From Nemertoderma westbladi (Eukaryota > Xenacoelomorpha > Nemertodermatida > Nemertodermatidae): 25,176 bases of DNA. The position numbers and the translations under genes are program-made. Location of the stretch: positions 1 through 25,176 of the forward strand of contig JAUCBJ010008543.1 of assembly GCA_032718475.1 (NCBI GenBank), read 5' to 3'. A model generated the notes under the pieces. It made no database searches, was not told the origin of the DNA, and worked only from the letters and a program-made list of their open reading frames with translations. This document shows positions 8,110 to 16,912 of this stretch, piece after piece. Numbering within the stretch: the first letter of the stretch is position 1; every line of letters starts with the position of its first letter.

Positions 8110-9173
8110 CCGAATCCCTTAAGGCAGTAAGGGGGAGACAGCCTATGGGCTTAGGCGGATGTCCAGATCCCTTTACGGGAGGACAGCCTAATATACAGGC
8201 GGAAGTCCGGATCCCTTTACGGGAGGACAGCCTAATATTTACAGGTGGGTGTCCGGATCCCTTTACGGGAGGACAGCCTAATATCTACAGGCGGATGTCC
8301 GGATCCCTTCACGGGAGGACAGCCTAATATCTACAGGCGGATGTCCGGATCCCTTTACGGGAGGACAGCCTAATATACAGGCGGATGTCCGGATCCCTTC
8401 ACGGGAGGACAGCCTAATATACAGGCGGATGTCCGGATCCCTTCACGGGAGGACAGCCTAATATCTACAGGTGGGTGTCCGGATCCCTTTACGGGAGGAC
8501 AGCCTAATATCTACAGGCGGATGTCCGGATCCCTTCACGGGAGGACAGCCTAATATCTACAGGCGGATGTCCGGATCCCTTTACGGGAGGACAGCCTAAT
8601 ATACAGGCGGATGTCCGGATCCCTTCACGGGAGGACAGCCTAATATACAGGCGGATGTCCGGATCCCTTCACGGGAGGACAGCCTAATATCTACAGGCGG
8701 ATGTCCGGATCCCTTTACGGGAGGACAGCCTAATATATAGGCGGATGTCCGGATCCCTTCACGGGAGGACAGCCTAATATCTACAGGCGGATGTCCGGAT
8801 CCCTTTACAGGAGGACAGCCTAATATACAGGCGGATGTCCGGATCCCTTCACGGGAGGACAGCCTAATATCTACAGGCGGATGTCCGGATCCCTTTACGG
8901 GAGGACAGCCCAATATACAGGCGGATTTCCGGATCCCTTTACGGGAGGACAGCCTAATATCTATAGGCGGATGTCCGGATCCCTTCACGGGAGGACAGCC
9001 TAATATCTATAGGTGGATTTTGTCCAGATCCCTTTACGGGAGGAGAGCTTAATATCTATAGGTGGATGTCCGGATCCTTTCATGGGAGGACAGCTTTCAG
9101 GCTGATGTCCGGATCCCTTTATGGGAGGACAGACTACAGGCGGATTTCCGGATCCCTTTATTCAATGAGAGCC
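8110..9173 (+). repeat. Internal 43/46-bp minisatellite, about 24 units, hairpin-forming
   Basis: Tandem units carrying TGTCCGGATCCC, TTTAC or TTCAC, then GGGAGGACAGCC and TAATAT(CT)ACAGGCGGA. Units of 46 bp have TAATATCTACAGG and units of 43 bp have TAATATACAGG. The first unit (8110) and the last four (from ~9010) are degenerate, the middle ones nearly identical. Each unit has an inverted pair TGTCC...GGACA with inner CCC...GGG around a five-base loop, and the main T/C variation falls in that loop. Open frames on either strand here are by-products of the periodicity. Confidence 0.93.
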
Positions 9174-9369
9174 TATTATATAACATGCTCTTAATACAAG
9201 GGCAGCATGTTGTCAGAAGCTAGGTATTATATCTATTTATTTCTTTTTTTTCCCCTTTCTTATGGATCATAATGTTATGCTGACTCGTTGGTTAGATATA
9301 ACTAGCTGAGTACGGTATAATCGCTATAATTTATTCATCAACGAACAGTATAACTGCAGAATAAAGCAC

Positions 9370-11289
9370 ATGACACCGTTCTTTGCTCTCAGCAAATACT
9401 TTGAGATAAACACAGATATCCCAATCAGAGCTCCGATCATGACAACCTTAGACACAGCACAAAGGTTATATCCTTATGATCATGCAAGAACATGTGGTGA
9501 ATTCTTAACCCTCTCAACACCGTCAACATTACCCGCAGCTACATTGCAGGAATTCCTAGATTTACCGATTCATTCAGTAGAATATATGATAAACAAAGAA
9601 CCAACAACCCCGATTCACATAGAAAATTTAAGGAAGGATTTGCAATATTACCCTGACCAACAACTTGTGGCAGAATTGCTCACACAGTTAACCAATGGTG
9701 TCAACACAGGTTACAATGGTCCCAGAGATAAATTTATATTCCGTGAAAATAATAAGTCCGCACTTGATAATGCTCTACAAGTAGACGAGTTACTGACCAA
9801 AGAAATTAAATCTGGCTTCATCGAAGGCCCCTTCATCAATGTACCCAAGATAACAACATCATCTTCCCTTATTGTTGTAAACCCACTAACATTGAGTGCC
9901 ATCAAAAACAAAAAGCCAAGGCTCTGTGTTGACTGCTCACACAATCTCAAAGGGACATTAAATAGCTTTATTTCTGATGAAGATTCCACTGTGACATATA
10001 CAACGATAGATGATATCGTGGATAGTGTCATGTTCTGTGGAAATCATGCTCTAATTGGAAAATTAGATGTCAAAGATGCTTTCAAAATCATCCCAATCTC
10101 AAAGAAGGATTGGTGTCTCCTAGGAATTAAATGGCGAAATATGTTTTTTGTATGCATCAGATTAGTATTCGGATTAAGATCAGCAAGTCGCATATTTCAA
10201 AATTATAGTACTCTAATAAAAGACACAATTATTAACAAATTATCAATCCTTCCATGTCCTCCTAGCCAAAATCTCGAACTCGAAATAGACACAACAACAA
10301 TGTTATCAGATATCACTAAGATTGATCACTTATTAGATGACTTTATTATAACAACTGTTAATATTCCAGAATTGGCCACATACACTTTCAATTTGATAAT
10401 TGACATTTTCAAACACTATCACATTCCTCTAAATACCCAGAAAACTTTCCCCCCTGAACACCGGCAGACAGTATTCGGGATTGGAATAAACACCATTTCA
10501 ATGAAGTTCTTTGTGCCAAATGACAAGCAAGGTACAGCCCTAGCAGAAATTCACCGATTTCAAAACATGGCATCAGGAACTATGATAAATAAACGTGAGC
10601 TTCAGAGCCTTATTGGGCTACTATCATTCATCTCTAAAGCAGTATGTGCTAGTCGCACATTTCTTCGTCGCCTCATTAATGCAATATCAGTGTCCAAGCA
10701 TCAAAAGATGATATGCATTCCAGGTAAGTTGCACCTCGACCTGGAATATTGGATATTTGCATTACACACATTACATAACTATCAAGCACCTTTACAAAAC
10801 CCAACCATGCTGACTCCTAGCCAACACACCCTGTCAACAGATGCATCTGGGTTTGGTTTGGGAGGTATTTGTAATGAAGACTGGTTCTCAGTACGGCTAC
10901 CAGAACAGATGACTAACAATCAATTATCAATAGCAGCAAAAGAGTCAGCGGCTATACTACTCGCAGTTAAAGTATATGGGCGATCTTTTGGTGGTTCAAG
11001 GCTACTAATTTATAGTGACAGTGAGACCAGCATACATGCATTTGCAAAGGGAACTTCCAATAAGCCAGTGCAGATGACACTGATTCGCCTACTTCTCCAC
11101 ACTTGCACAGAATACGGAATAATGGTATTCTGCCAGCACATCCCAGGACATGACAACATTGGTCCAGATCTCTTGAGCCGTCTCAGGATCAGCAAATTCA
11201 AAGCTTTGTTTCCAAAAATGAATGGAGACCCAACTCCTGTTCTTGACCAATGGTCCGAAATCAAACAAGCCATTTTCAATCCAGTATAA
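9370..11289 (+). CDS. Reverse transcriptase-RNase H polyprotein of the DIRS-type element
   Basis: 639 residues that copy the element RNA into DNA. RT core: KPRLCVDCS (182-190); motif A GKLDVKDAF with Asp233; motif B LVFGLRSAS (265-273), the FGLRSAP-type box of DIRS reverse transcriptases; motif C LLDD at 321-324 with Asp323/Asp324. RNase H: Asp491 in STDASG, Glu525 in AAKESAA, Asp550 in YSDSET, and HIPGHDNIGPDLLSR with Asp600, so all four acidic residues are present. No methylase domain follows. The ATG at 9370 is the first in frame; Met24 (9439) is a possible alternative. It is the first ORF of the element, 200 bp after the minisatellite, and is followed by a 235-nt AT-rich gap. Odd points: motif C has Leu where Tyr or Phe is usual (YxDD), and there is no Gag upstream. 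Confidence 0.95.
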   Translation: MTPFFALSKYFEINTDIPIRAPIMTTLDTAQRLYPYDHARTCGEFLTLSTPSTLPAATLQEFLDLPIHSVEYMINKEPTTPIHIENLRKDLQYYPDQQLVAELLTQLTNGVNTGYNGPRDKFIFRENNKSALDNALQVDELLTKEIKSGFIEGPFINVPKITTSSSLIVVNPLTLSAIKNKKPRLCVDCSHNLKGTLNSFISDEDSTVTYTTIDDIVDSVMFCGNHALIGKLDVKDAFKIIPISKKDWCLLGIKWRNMFFVCIRLVFGLRSASRIFQNYSTLIKDTIINKLSILPCPPSQNLELEIDTTTMLSDITKIDHLLDDFIITTVNIPELATYTFNLIIDIFKHYHIPLNTQKTFPPEHRQTVFGIGINTISMKFFVPNDKQGTALAEIHRFQNMASGTMINKRELQSLIGLLSFISKAVCASRTFLRRLINAISVSKHQKMICIPGKLHLDLEYWIFALHTLHNYQAPLQNPTMLTPSQHTLSTDASGFGLGGICNEDWFSVRLPEQMTNNQLSIAAKESAAILLAVKVYGRSFGGSRLLIYSDSETSIHAFAKGTSNKPVQMTLIRLLLHTCTEYGIMVFCQHIPGHDNIGPDLLSRLRISKFKALFPKMNGDPTPVLDQWSEIKQAIFNPV

Positions 11290-11524
11290 AAATAACATAG
11301 ACAATGCTACAATGTCCACAAGTAAGACAATGTATTTTATTTATTTTATATAAATATTTTTTTTTCATACTTTATACCAAATGAAAACTATAGCTATCCC
11401 AAGGTGATCATCGTTTCACAGTCAACAATATATCTTAACATTTAGCGGTATCATGGTTCATGGTAAAATATCATGCATAGATAAGTAAATTTGTTTTCAA
11501 TAAGTATATAAAATCTACAACATC
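11290..11524 (+). promoter_or_regulatory. AT-rich spacer with a TATA-like motif before the Gag-like ORF
   Basis: The gap between RT-RNase H and the Gag-like ORF is non-coding. It contains AGTATATAAAATC around 11503-11514, only ~12-15 nt before the ATG at 11525, which is too close for the core promoter of this ATG unless transcription starts within the ORF. Reported as sequence, not as a proven promoter. Confidence 0.25.
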
Positions 11525-12682
11525 ATGTCAGTTCCAGAGATAAATTATACCATTGGCACTATTGCATATAGAGGCGAAAGCAACTCATGGTTGAGATTAC
11601 AACTGTCAACCGAGGGTCCCATCTGGGAGGGCACAGAAGCCCCAAGTAGTGCATCACAATATCTGGTGTTGCATCATGGTGAGCAGGTAACATTCTCTGG
11701 TGTAGTATACAAATTAAATAAAGCCATCAATAAGGATTTTATTCTTTTTATTCCGGTCAGAGCAACATCCCCTGAGCCACACATACAACCTGAGACAGCC
11801 CAAGAACATGAAATTACATTCATGGAGAAGTTTGTAGGAGTTTTGTTGAAGGCTCAACAAAATTATTCTATGGATGGGATAACACAATCGAAAGGAAACA
11901 AACGCCAAGAAACACGATCGGACAAGGAAGTGCCTGGGGTATTGTCATCAACACGACCACTTGAAAGGGACACGGTGGATCAACTTCGCTTGCAGTACCG
12001 ATATATCCCTCTAACTGATCTGGCTGAACGGCAAGAGCTGAATGGAAAATATGGGAAAAACGCAGAAGTAGAATCCACAGGGGGAATGTTGAACTGCTTA
12101 GCCCTACTTGCTAGTTATAAGAGTGCCTTCTATCCAGAAGAAGCACCAAAGATATGGACTTATTATCGGAACATGCTCGAGATAGCCCCATTATATTCAC
12201 TTGGGTTTTTACTCAAGGTTGACAAAGACCATCGTCTCTATGTTGAAACCAATCAGGGAGGATGGGAGCGACCACCAACTATTCGCCATCCCATGCGATC
12301 AGACTACATGAACAGATGTCGAAACTGCGACAAGCAGCATTTAGGCTCATGTTTGCCAGCAGAGGCATTTATGACGTCACCAAGGAAAACAAACCAGAGC
12401 AACTTCAAGAGGGGAGTTTTCTGCCACGGGTGTCACCGTGAGGGTCATTATCGCCCTGATTGCAAATCCAAAAACCGAGAGGATTCTGAATCACACTTCA
12501 AGAGGAGATATCAGGATGACTCAGACGATGTTAGAAGAGGTACAAATGACAATAGGTTCCGACATCGACTTCGGTACGATAATGAAGAGGACAATAATAT
12601 CAACAATGCTAGGGAGAGGGTCCCGATTGTAAAATCGCTGCCTAAAAAAGCCTTAGGAAACCAATTTATTCAGCAAGGATAG
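11525..12682 (+). CDS. Gag-like protein with two zinc knuckles (DIRS-type element)
   Basis: 385 residues. Two nucleocapsid-type zinc knuckles lie in the C-terminal half: Cys265-X2-Cys268-X3-His272-X3-Cys276 (a shortened variant) and Cys300-X2-Cys303-X4-His308-X4-Cys313 (canonical CCHC). A very basic/acidic mixed tail follows (320-365). Residues 150-245 are helical, with a Trp/Tyr-rich stretch (KIWTYYRNML), and may be a capsid-like or tetramer segment. This is inference without a named family match. The N-terminal 80 residues are beta-like and unrecognised. The expected role is binding and packaging element RNA. In DIRS-order elements Gag is normally the first ORF, whereas here it sits between RT-RNase H and recombinase, with 235 and 142 nt of spacer rather than overlaps. 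Confidence 0.85.
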   Translation: MSVPEINYTIGTIAYRGESNSWLRLQLSTEGPIWEGTEAPSSASQYLVLHHGEQVTFSGVVYKLNKAINKDFILFIPVRATSPEPHIQPETAQEHEITFMEKFVGVLLKAQQNYSMDGITQSKGNKRQETRSDKEVPGVLSSTRPLERDTVDQLRLQYRYIPLTDLAERQELNGKYGKNAEVESTGGMLNCLALLASYKSAFYPEEAPKIWTYYRNMLEIAPLYSLGFLLKVDKDHRLYVETNQGGWERPPTIRHPMRSDYMNRCRNCDKQHLGSCLPAEAFMTSPRKTNQSNFKRGVFCHGCHREGHYRPDCKSKNREDSESHFKRRYQDDSDDVRRGTNDNRFRHRLRYDNEEDNNINNARERVPIVKSLPKKALGNQFIQQG

Positions 12683-12824
12683 TTTACCCACAAGCCTAAA
12701 ACTGTTTAAATATATATAATCGCATCTATAAAAAAAATAGCATATGTTATTAAGTAGTTTACGAACTAAACTATAAATAGTTTATATATATATTGTCTAC
12801 CAGCCATATGAAACATCCATCGCC

Positions 12825-13733
12825 ATGGAAATTCACCAATCCTTAATAAATCAGCTTGTTGTTGATAGTTTTAGTCATAATACCCAAAAGAAGTATATAT
12901 CAGCATGGTATAAGTACAAACTATTCTGCAGGATCGCAGGAAAAGCACATACTCCTGTTTGTCAAAGAACTCTGGAAACATTTATTCTTATGTCTCACTA
13001 TAGTGGTCTGCGGGCATCATCTATACGGATGTACCTTGCAGGTATAATGAGTACTTTAATGAACATAGAATGCTCATCAGATATAAATATGGGACGGCTA
13101 CAACATATTATACGAGGATGCGAAAGAGCCAATGGAGCTCCATCTGTTGCGCGGCCTATAATGGCAGCCGACCTACACTTATTAATGCAATCCTTACCAC
13201 AATTTTACAACAACCGTTTGCTTGATATACAAATGATGAAGGCCATTTTTACAATGGCTTTCTTCGGTGGCATGAGAGTGTCAGAATATGTTAATTTGAC
13301 AAGGTCTAATATCGAAATGTCAATTAATTGCATAATCATAACTCTGGACCATTCAAAGACATCACGTTCAGCTCTAAAGTTTCCCATTGCTAAGGTGGGT
13401 GGACCATTGTGCCCACATAATCGCCTGAAGATATACCTACAGTTCAGAGATCAATGCGGCCCAAACATATCCCCACTTTTTATATGGTCAACAGGTGAAT
13501 CAGTTCAAGCCCACCACATTAATGGTGTTTTACGTAAAATAATGGGACAGGGTTACTCCAGCCATAGTTTTCGTTCTGGGATGGCCACCACTGCCTCCAA
13601 GGTTGGTATACCTCCAAACACTATAAAGAAATTAGGACGATGGAGAAGTTCTTGCTACGAATCCTACATAAGGCCATCAGACTACGAACTCATAAATGCT
13701 CAACGCGTTATGGTATCTTCAATCAATAACTGA
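12825..13733 (+). CDS. Tyrosine recombinase (integrase) of the DIRS-type element
   Basis: 302 residues, the enzyme that integrates the circular DNA copy by strand exchange without a DDE integrase. The N-terminal SAM-like core-binding region (about 10-85) has NTQKKYISAWYKY and SGLRASSIRMYLAGI. The catalytic part holds Arg151 in GGMRVSEYVNL, a candidate beta-hairpin Lys178 (DHSKTSRS), the His247-X2-Arg250 box in SHSFRSGMAT, Trp273 in LGRWRSS at the His/Trp position, and nucleophile Tyr281 in YESYIRP. All catalytic residues are present and length is normal for DIRS recombinases. The ATG at 12825 follows a 142-nt AT-rich spacer and lies in a CGCCATGG context, favourable for initiation. The stop is followed by about 330 bp before B1. 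Confidence 0.95.
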   Translation: MEIHQSLINQLVVDSFSHNTQKKYISAWYKYKLFCRIAGKAHTPVCQRTLETFILMSHYSGLRASSIRMYLAGIMSTLMNIECSSDINMGRLQHIIRGCERANGAPSVARPIMAADLHLLMQSLPQFYNNRLLDIQMMKAIFTMAFFGGMRVSEYVNLTRSNIEMSINCIIITLDHSKTSRSALKFPIAKVGGPLCPHNRLKIYLQFRDQCGPNISPLFIWSTGESVQAHHINGVLRKIMGQGYSSHSFRSGMATTASKVGIPPNTIKKLGRWRSSCYESYIRPSDYELINAQRVMVSSINN

Positions 13734-14067
13734 TACATGTTCACTGATCATGAACATAATATATGATTACTATTATTATTAGATATTATATATATCCTTT
13801 ATTCGAAATTATATATAGTCATATATTATATCTTAATTTACCTATACACAACAGCATGTATGTGTTGTATACGCATGAAAATATCGATTCTGAATTTATT
13901 CTATTAGAAACCAAAATCGCCATCTCAATTTGTAAGAATAATAATAATTAATAGTGCCTCAATTTATTTTATTTTTTTTTTTCATGGTTGAAATAGGCAT
14001 AGGAAGTGGTACTTGATCAGTGCATTTCCGTATATCCACCTTCTGCCATTCTGATTGGGGGTTTCTT
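13734..14067 (+). other. Non-coding 3' region between recombinase and B1
   Basis: AT-rich DNA with TATATA stretches, an AATAATTAATAG patch and a T run at about 13970-13982. A short 62-codon frame (13763-13951) is low complexity and is not accepted as a gene. Confidence 0.5.
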
Positions 14068-14231
14068 TGGGGGGTTGTTTTTTCCCTCTTCAGAATAGCA
14101 AACAGGATTACCTAACTAGGCTAGACTTCCCCAAACACGAACGCGAGCAATTCGACAGACAATGGTGCATAACGACAACGTTTGCTTTATATCACTATAT
14201 ATATGTATTTCCACAGGAGATCGCTGTAATA
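14068..14231 (+). repeat. Split direct repeat B1 (internal)
   Basis: 164 bp identical by eye to B2 at 14781-14944, starting TGGGGGGTTG and ending GCTGTAATA. It abuts A2 with the five bases TAATA shared (14227-14231). The B1-A2 joint has the structure expected of the joined ends of a circular intermediate. Confidence 0.93.
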
Positions 14232-14681
14232 CCCAATTGACAAAGGTAATTGGTTTTGCAGCGACATCCTATGTGACTATTTTCCCTTCCTTGGAGGGGT
14301 GTGTGTGTATTAGCATTTGCTCGGCAGGAATAACCAGACTCGTATATCAACCTGGACCAGAGCCATTTCCCCTCCCTTGGAGGTTGTGTATCAGCATATG
14401 GTCTATAGGAACAACCAGGTTTGTAAATCACTCTGGGCAGCAAAGCTCAAAGCCAGAATATCGTTGCTAAGGCAACGTCCTATCAGAGCTTCAAGGTGCA
14501 GGTAGGTTACTAGCAGTGTAAGTAATGGAGCTGACTGCTCACCGTATATTGACAAATATTGGGTTGACTGAAACGTTCATTCCAACATTGCATAATACTA
14601 CAAATATTATACTGACTTATTGTTTGTTAATATTTTTACCAAGGGAGAAATATTTGGATAGCATTCTAAAAAATTTTTTTT
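14227..14681 (+). repeat. Split direct repeat A2 (internal)
   Basis: Second copy of the 455-bp A repeat, identical by eye to A1. It begins at the TAATA shared with B1. The T run at its end is longer (13 versus 8), after which the sequence becomes unique. It has the same hairpin at 14462-14477. Confidence 0.93.
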
Positions 14682-14780
14682 TTTTTACCCTCTTCCGGCC
14701 TTGCGATTGGCCGTAGATGAACGATCTTAGACAGCACGCGTTTTCTGGTCTTACCTAGTTTCCTATCTTGTCTGCCCACC

Positions 14781-14944
14781 TGGGGGGTTGTTTTTTCCCT
14801 CTTCAGAATAGCAAACAGGATTACCTAACTAGGCTAGACTTCCCCAAACACGAACGCGAGCAATTCGACAGACAATGGTGCATAACGACAACGTTTGCTT
14901 TATATCACTATATATATGTATTTCCACAGGAGATCGCTGTAATA
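14781..14944 (+). repeat. Split direct repeat B2 (right end of the DIRS-type element)
   Basis: Terminal copy of B, ending GCTGTAATA, after which flanking DNA (TTGTTTTAAAATAG) begins. It is separated from A2 by about 95-100 nt of unique GC-richer sequence (14687-14780) that occurs nowhere else in the window. Confidence 0.92.
14940..14944 (+). other. Right recombination core, TAATA (predicted)
   Basis: Right-hand counterpart of the core at 7360-7364. The empty site would then read left flank, a single TAATA, right flank. Confidence 0.6.
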
Positions 14945-15155
14945 TTGTTTTAAAATAGTGCAGGTGTAGCTACAGTAGTTGTGGTAATAATAATATTGTT
15001 GACAAACCAACGCATCAATGTTACAACAGCGCAGTTCAAGAATAATGGCAGTACTACTTGTTGCCATAGAAATATATCGCAAATAAGCTTAAATCGCCAC
15101 CAACACTGCATTTATTGTTGGCAAATTTGAAAACTTTGACGGATTATATCTCGAG
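14945..15155. other. AT-rich flank of the DIRS-type element
   Basis: Intergenic sequence with AATAATAATATTGTTGACA, echoed imperfectly near 16620-16642 (AATAATAACATTGTTGACA). No gene is seen. Confidence 0.4.
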
Positions 15156-15286
15156 AACGCTCCGGTCGAATTTGCTTAAATTTTTTTTCTGGGGTTTCTA
15201 TGGCATATACTACCACTTTATTGAAAAAAATATCGGGGCCGAAAAAATAACACTAATGCGGTTCCGTCTATATTTAGTATTCCATG
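15156..15286 (-). repeat. 131-bp dispersed repeat, copy 2 (inverted)
   Basis: Reverse-complement copy of 4385-4515 with few mismatches and equal length. The flanking sequence differs from that of copy 1, so this is a dispersed element rather than one large inverted duplication. Confidence 0.8.
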
Positions 15287-16900
15287 AGTAACACCATTTC
15301 ATTTCTTTCTCTCCTTGGAAAAATAATCAAAAAGGAAAAAAAAATAAAATAAAAATTTTTTAATGCAAATACCTAAGACAATTAAAACTAAAATTAAGAA
15401 TGCAAAGTATGTAAAAATTCGGCAACAGGTATATCATCATCAGTATAGCATCCTCCCTATTTCGGTTATTGAATTTTATGTGAAAATATAAACAAAATTT
15501 AACTAAAAATTAATTCGCCGTACACCATTTTCCTCATGATTGTTTCACATCAGTACATTTGAGTCATCGCTAATTACAAATAAATTTAATTGAAAATAAA
15601 AATAAAGAAAAAAATTATATATTTCACCGTTGCAAGAAGGATACTCGTATGTATTCGCCAAGATCGTATGCATTCGTACGCATCCGTAAATACATGAACC
15701 AAAAGGACAAGGCTGGTCTGTATTAAATAAACTATCAAGGGTATAATGGAAGGAACCTGGAACCAAAAGGACAAGGCTGACCTTAGACTGACCTTAGACC
15801 AATTAATTCGCCATATTCAAAGACAATTTACAACATTTTCATTGAATTGATTGGACATAAATCATGTGACATACAACAACTTGCATTACAATGTTTATTC
15901 ACTTTCAAACCAGAGTATGTATTAATGTCGGATACGCTTTTGATTGCACCGTTAGAATAAAAATATATAACTAGAGAGCCAGCAAGCTGGCTGGAAGGAG
16001 CCCGGGGGGAAGAATCCTAGCCAATACTAAACTAAACAATTGTCTAAATGGTGTGATGATACATAGCTGACTTTGTGGCTTGCCCCACATAATAAAAAAT
16101 GAAACTTTGCTGCCACTAACAACCGAATATTTATAAGAAAATGCCCATGATTCACAACCAGATAAATAACAAGTTAGATTTACCAGTACAGGTACGGTTA
16201 CCTTTCTTTTTGAAAACCATTAGATTTAACAATTAATAGAAGTCTAGGTCGCGGCGAAAAATAATAACGCAAATTAAACAACCATACAATCGGCCTACAC
16301 ACTTTTTATTATTCGAAATAAATTCGCTAACAGAAAATATCTAAACTAATTTATTTATTTACTAATTAATCTAAACGAGAAGGTGAACAATTGTTTCTAC
16401 ACAATTAATTATGACGACTTTTATGGGATATGTAATATTTACTGTTCAATAATAATTTACAATCTCCCATTCCAACACATTCCCAGAGAGTAATAATATC
16501 ATCAATATAACAAACTAAGTGGATTATAATTCGATTTCTTCAGCCAAGTCCGATAGCTATTTTTCTGAAATTTATATTGCTAATTTAATTATTTGGCATA
16601 TTCTGTTTGTGGCGCAGACTATAATAATAATAACATTGTTGACATACAGTCTTTGAACCTTTCAGTCTTTCTCAGCAGTACTTTGTGGCTCGTCCCACAT
16701 AATAAAAACTGAAACTTTGCTATGACAACACACCCGGTTCTTTTAAATTTGCGTGATCTGAAATTTTGTAACGCGATTATGAACCTCAAAAGCAATGTAC
16801 TTGCAAAATTTCATCAAAATCGCCAGGCAGGAAGTGCCTTAACCTAGATAATTATCAGTCAGTCAGTATGTCAGTCAATGTAATGTATCCTGAAGATTCT
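15287..16900. other. AT-rich intergenic DNA with short direct repeats
   Basis: No gene is supported. Contents: a 20-mer repeated exactly at 15696-15715 and 15760-15779 (GAACCAAAAGGACAAGGCTG); a tandem CTGACCTTAGA pair near 15778-15800; a perfect palindrome AGCCAGC-aa-GCTGGCT near 15977; a ~40-bp repeat at 16071-16111 and 16681-16720 (CTTTGTGGCT...CCCACATAATAAAAA); and a CAGT-rich tract at 16855-16880. Confidence 0.6.
16071..16720. repeat. Pair of ~40-bp direct repeats 610 bp apart
   Basis: 16071-16111 and 16681-16720 share CTTTGTGGCT, CCCACATAATAAAAA and GAAACTTTGCT with three or four mismatches. They may be the same end of two copies of one small element. Inverted partners were not found. 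Confidence 0.55.
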
Positions 16901-16912
16901 TACAGTAAGTAT

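Larger units (their letters stand above)
7360..14944 (+). mobile_element. Complete DIRS-order (Ngaro/PAT-like) tyrosine recombinase retrotransposon
   Basis: A 7585-bp element with split direct repeats: A1 (7360-7814), internal region, B1 (14068-14231), A2 (14227-14681), a ~100-nt spacer, B2 (14781-14944). This A1...B1-A2-B2 plan is specific to the split-repeat members of the DIRS order, whose circular DNA intermediate is integrated by a tyrosine recombinase. The three plus-strand ORFs are RT-RNase H (9370-11289), Gag-like (11525-12682) and tyrosine recombinase (12825-13733), all uninterrupted. A copies and B copies appear identical by eye, so the insertion is probably young. No adenine-methylase domain (DIRS/PAT-like) and no hydrolase ORF (many Ngaro) is present. 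The pentamer TAATA is shared by the left edge, the B1/A2 junction and the right edge, and no target-site duplication is evident, as expected for recombinase integration. Confidence 0.93.

Noticed and set aside
8596-8988. 130-residue frame inside the 43/46-bp array
   Set aside because: Arises from the periodicity of the repeats; both strands are open in places and no domain is visible.
8110-9173. CRISPR-like array
   Set aside because: Units are contiguous and nearly identical with no unique spacers, and the context is an animal retrotransposon. It is a minisatellite.
7360-14681. A1 and A2 as LTRs of a conventional LTR retrotransposon
   Set aside because: The element encodes a tyrosine recombinase, not a DDE integrase, and sequence continues to B2 in the split-repeat pattern.
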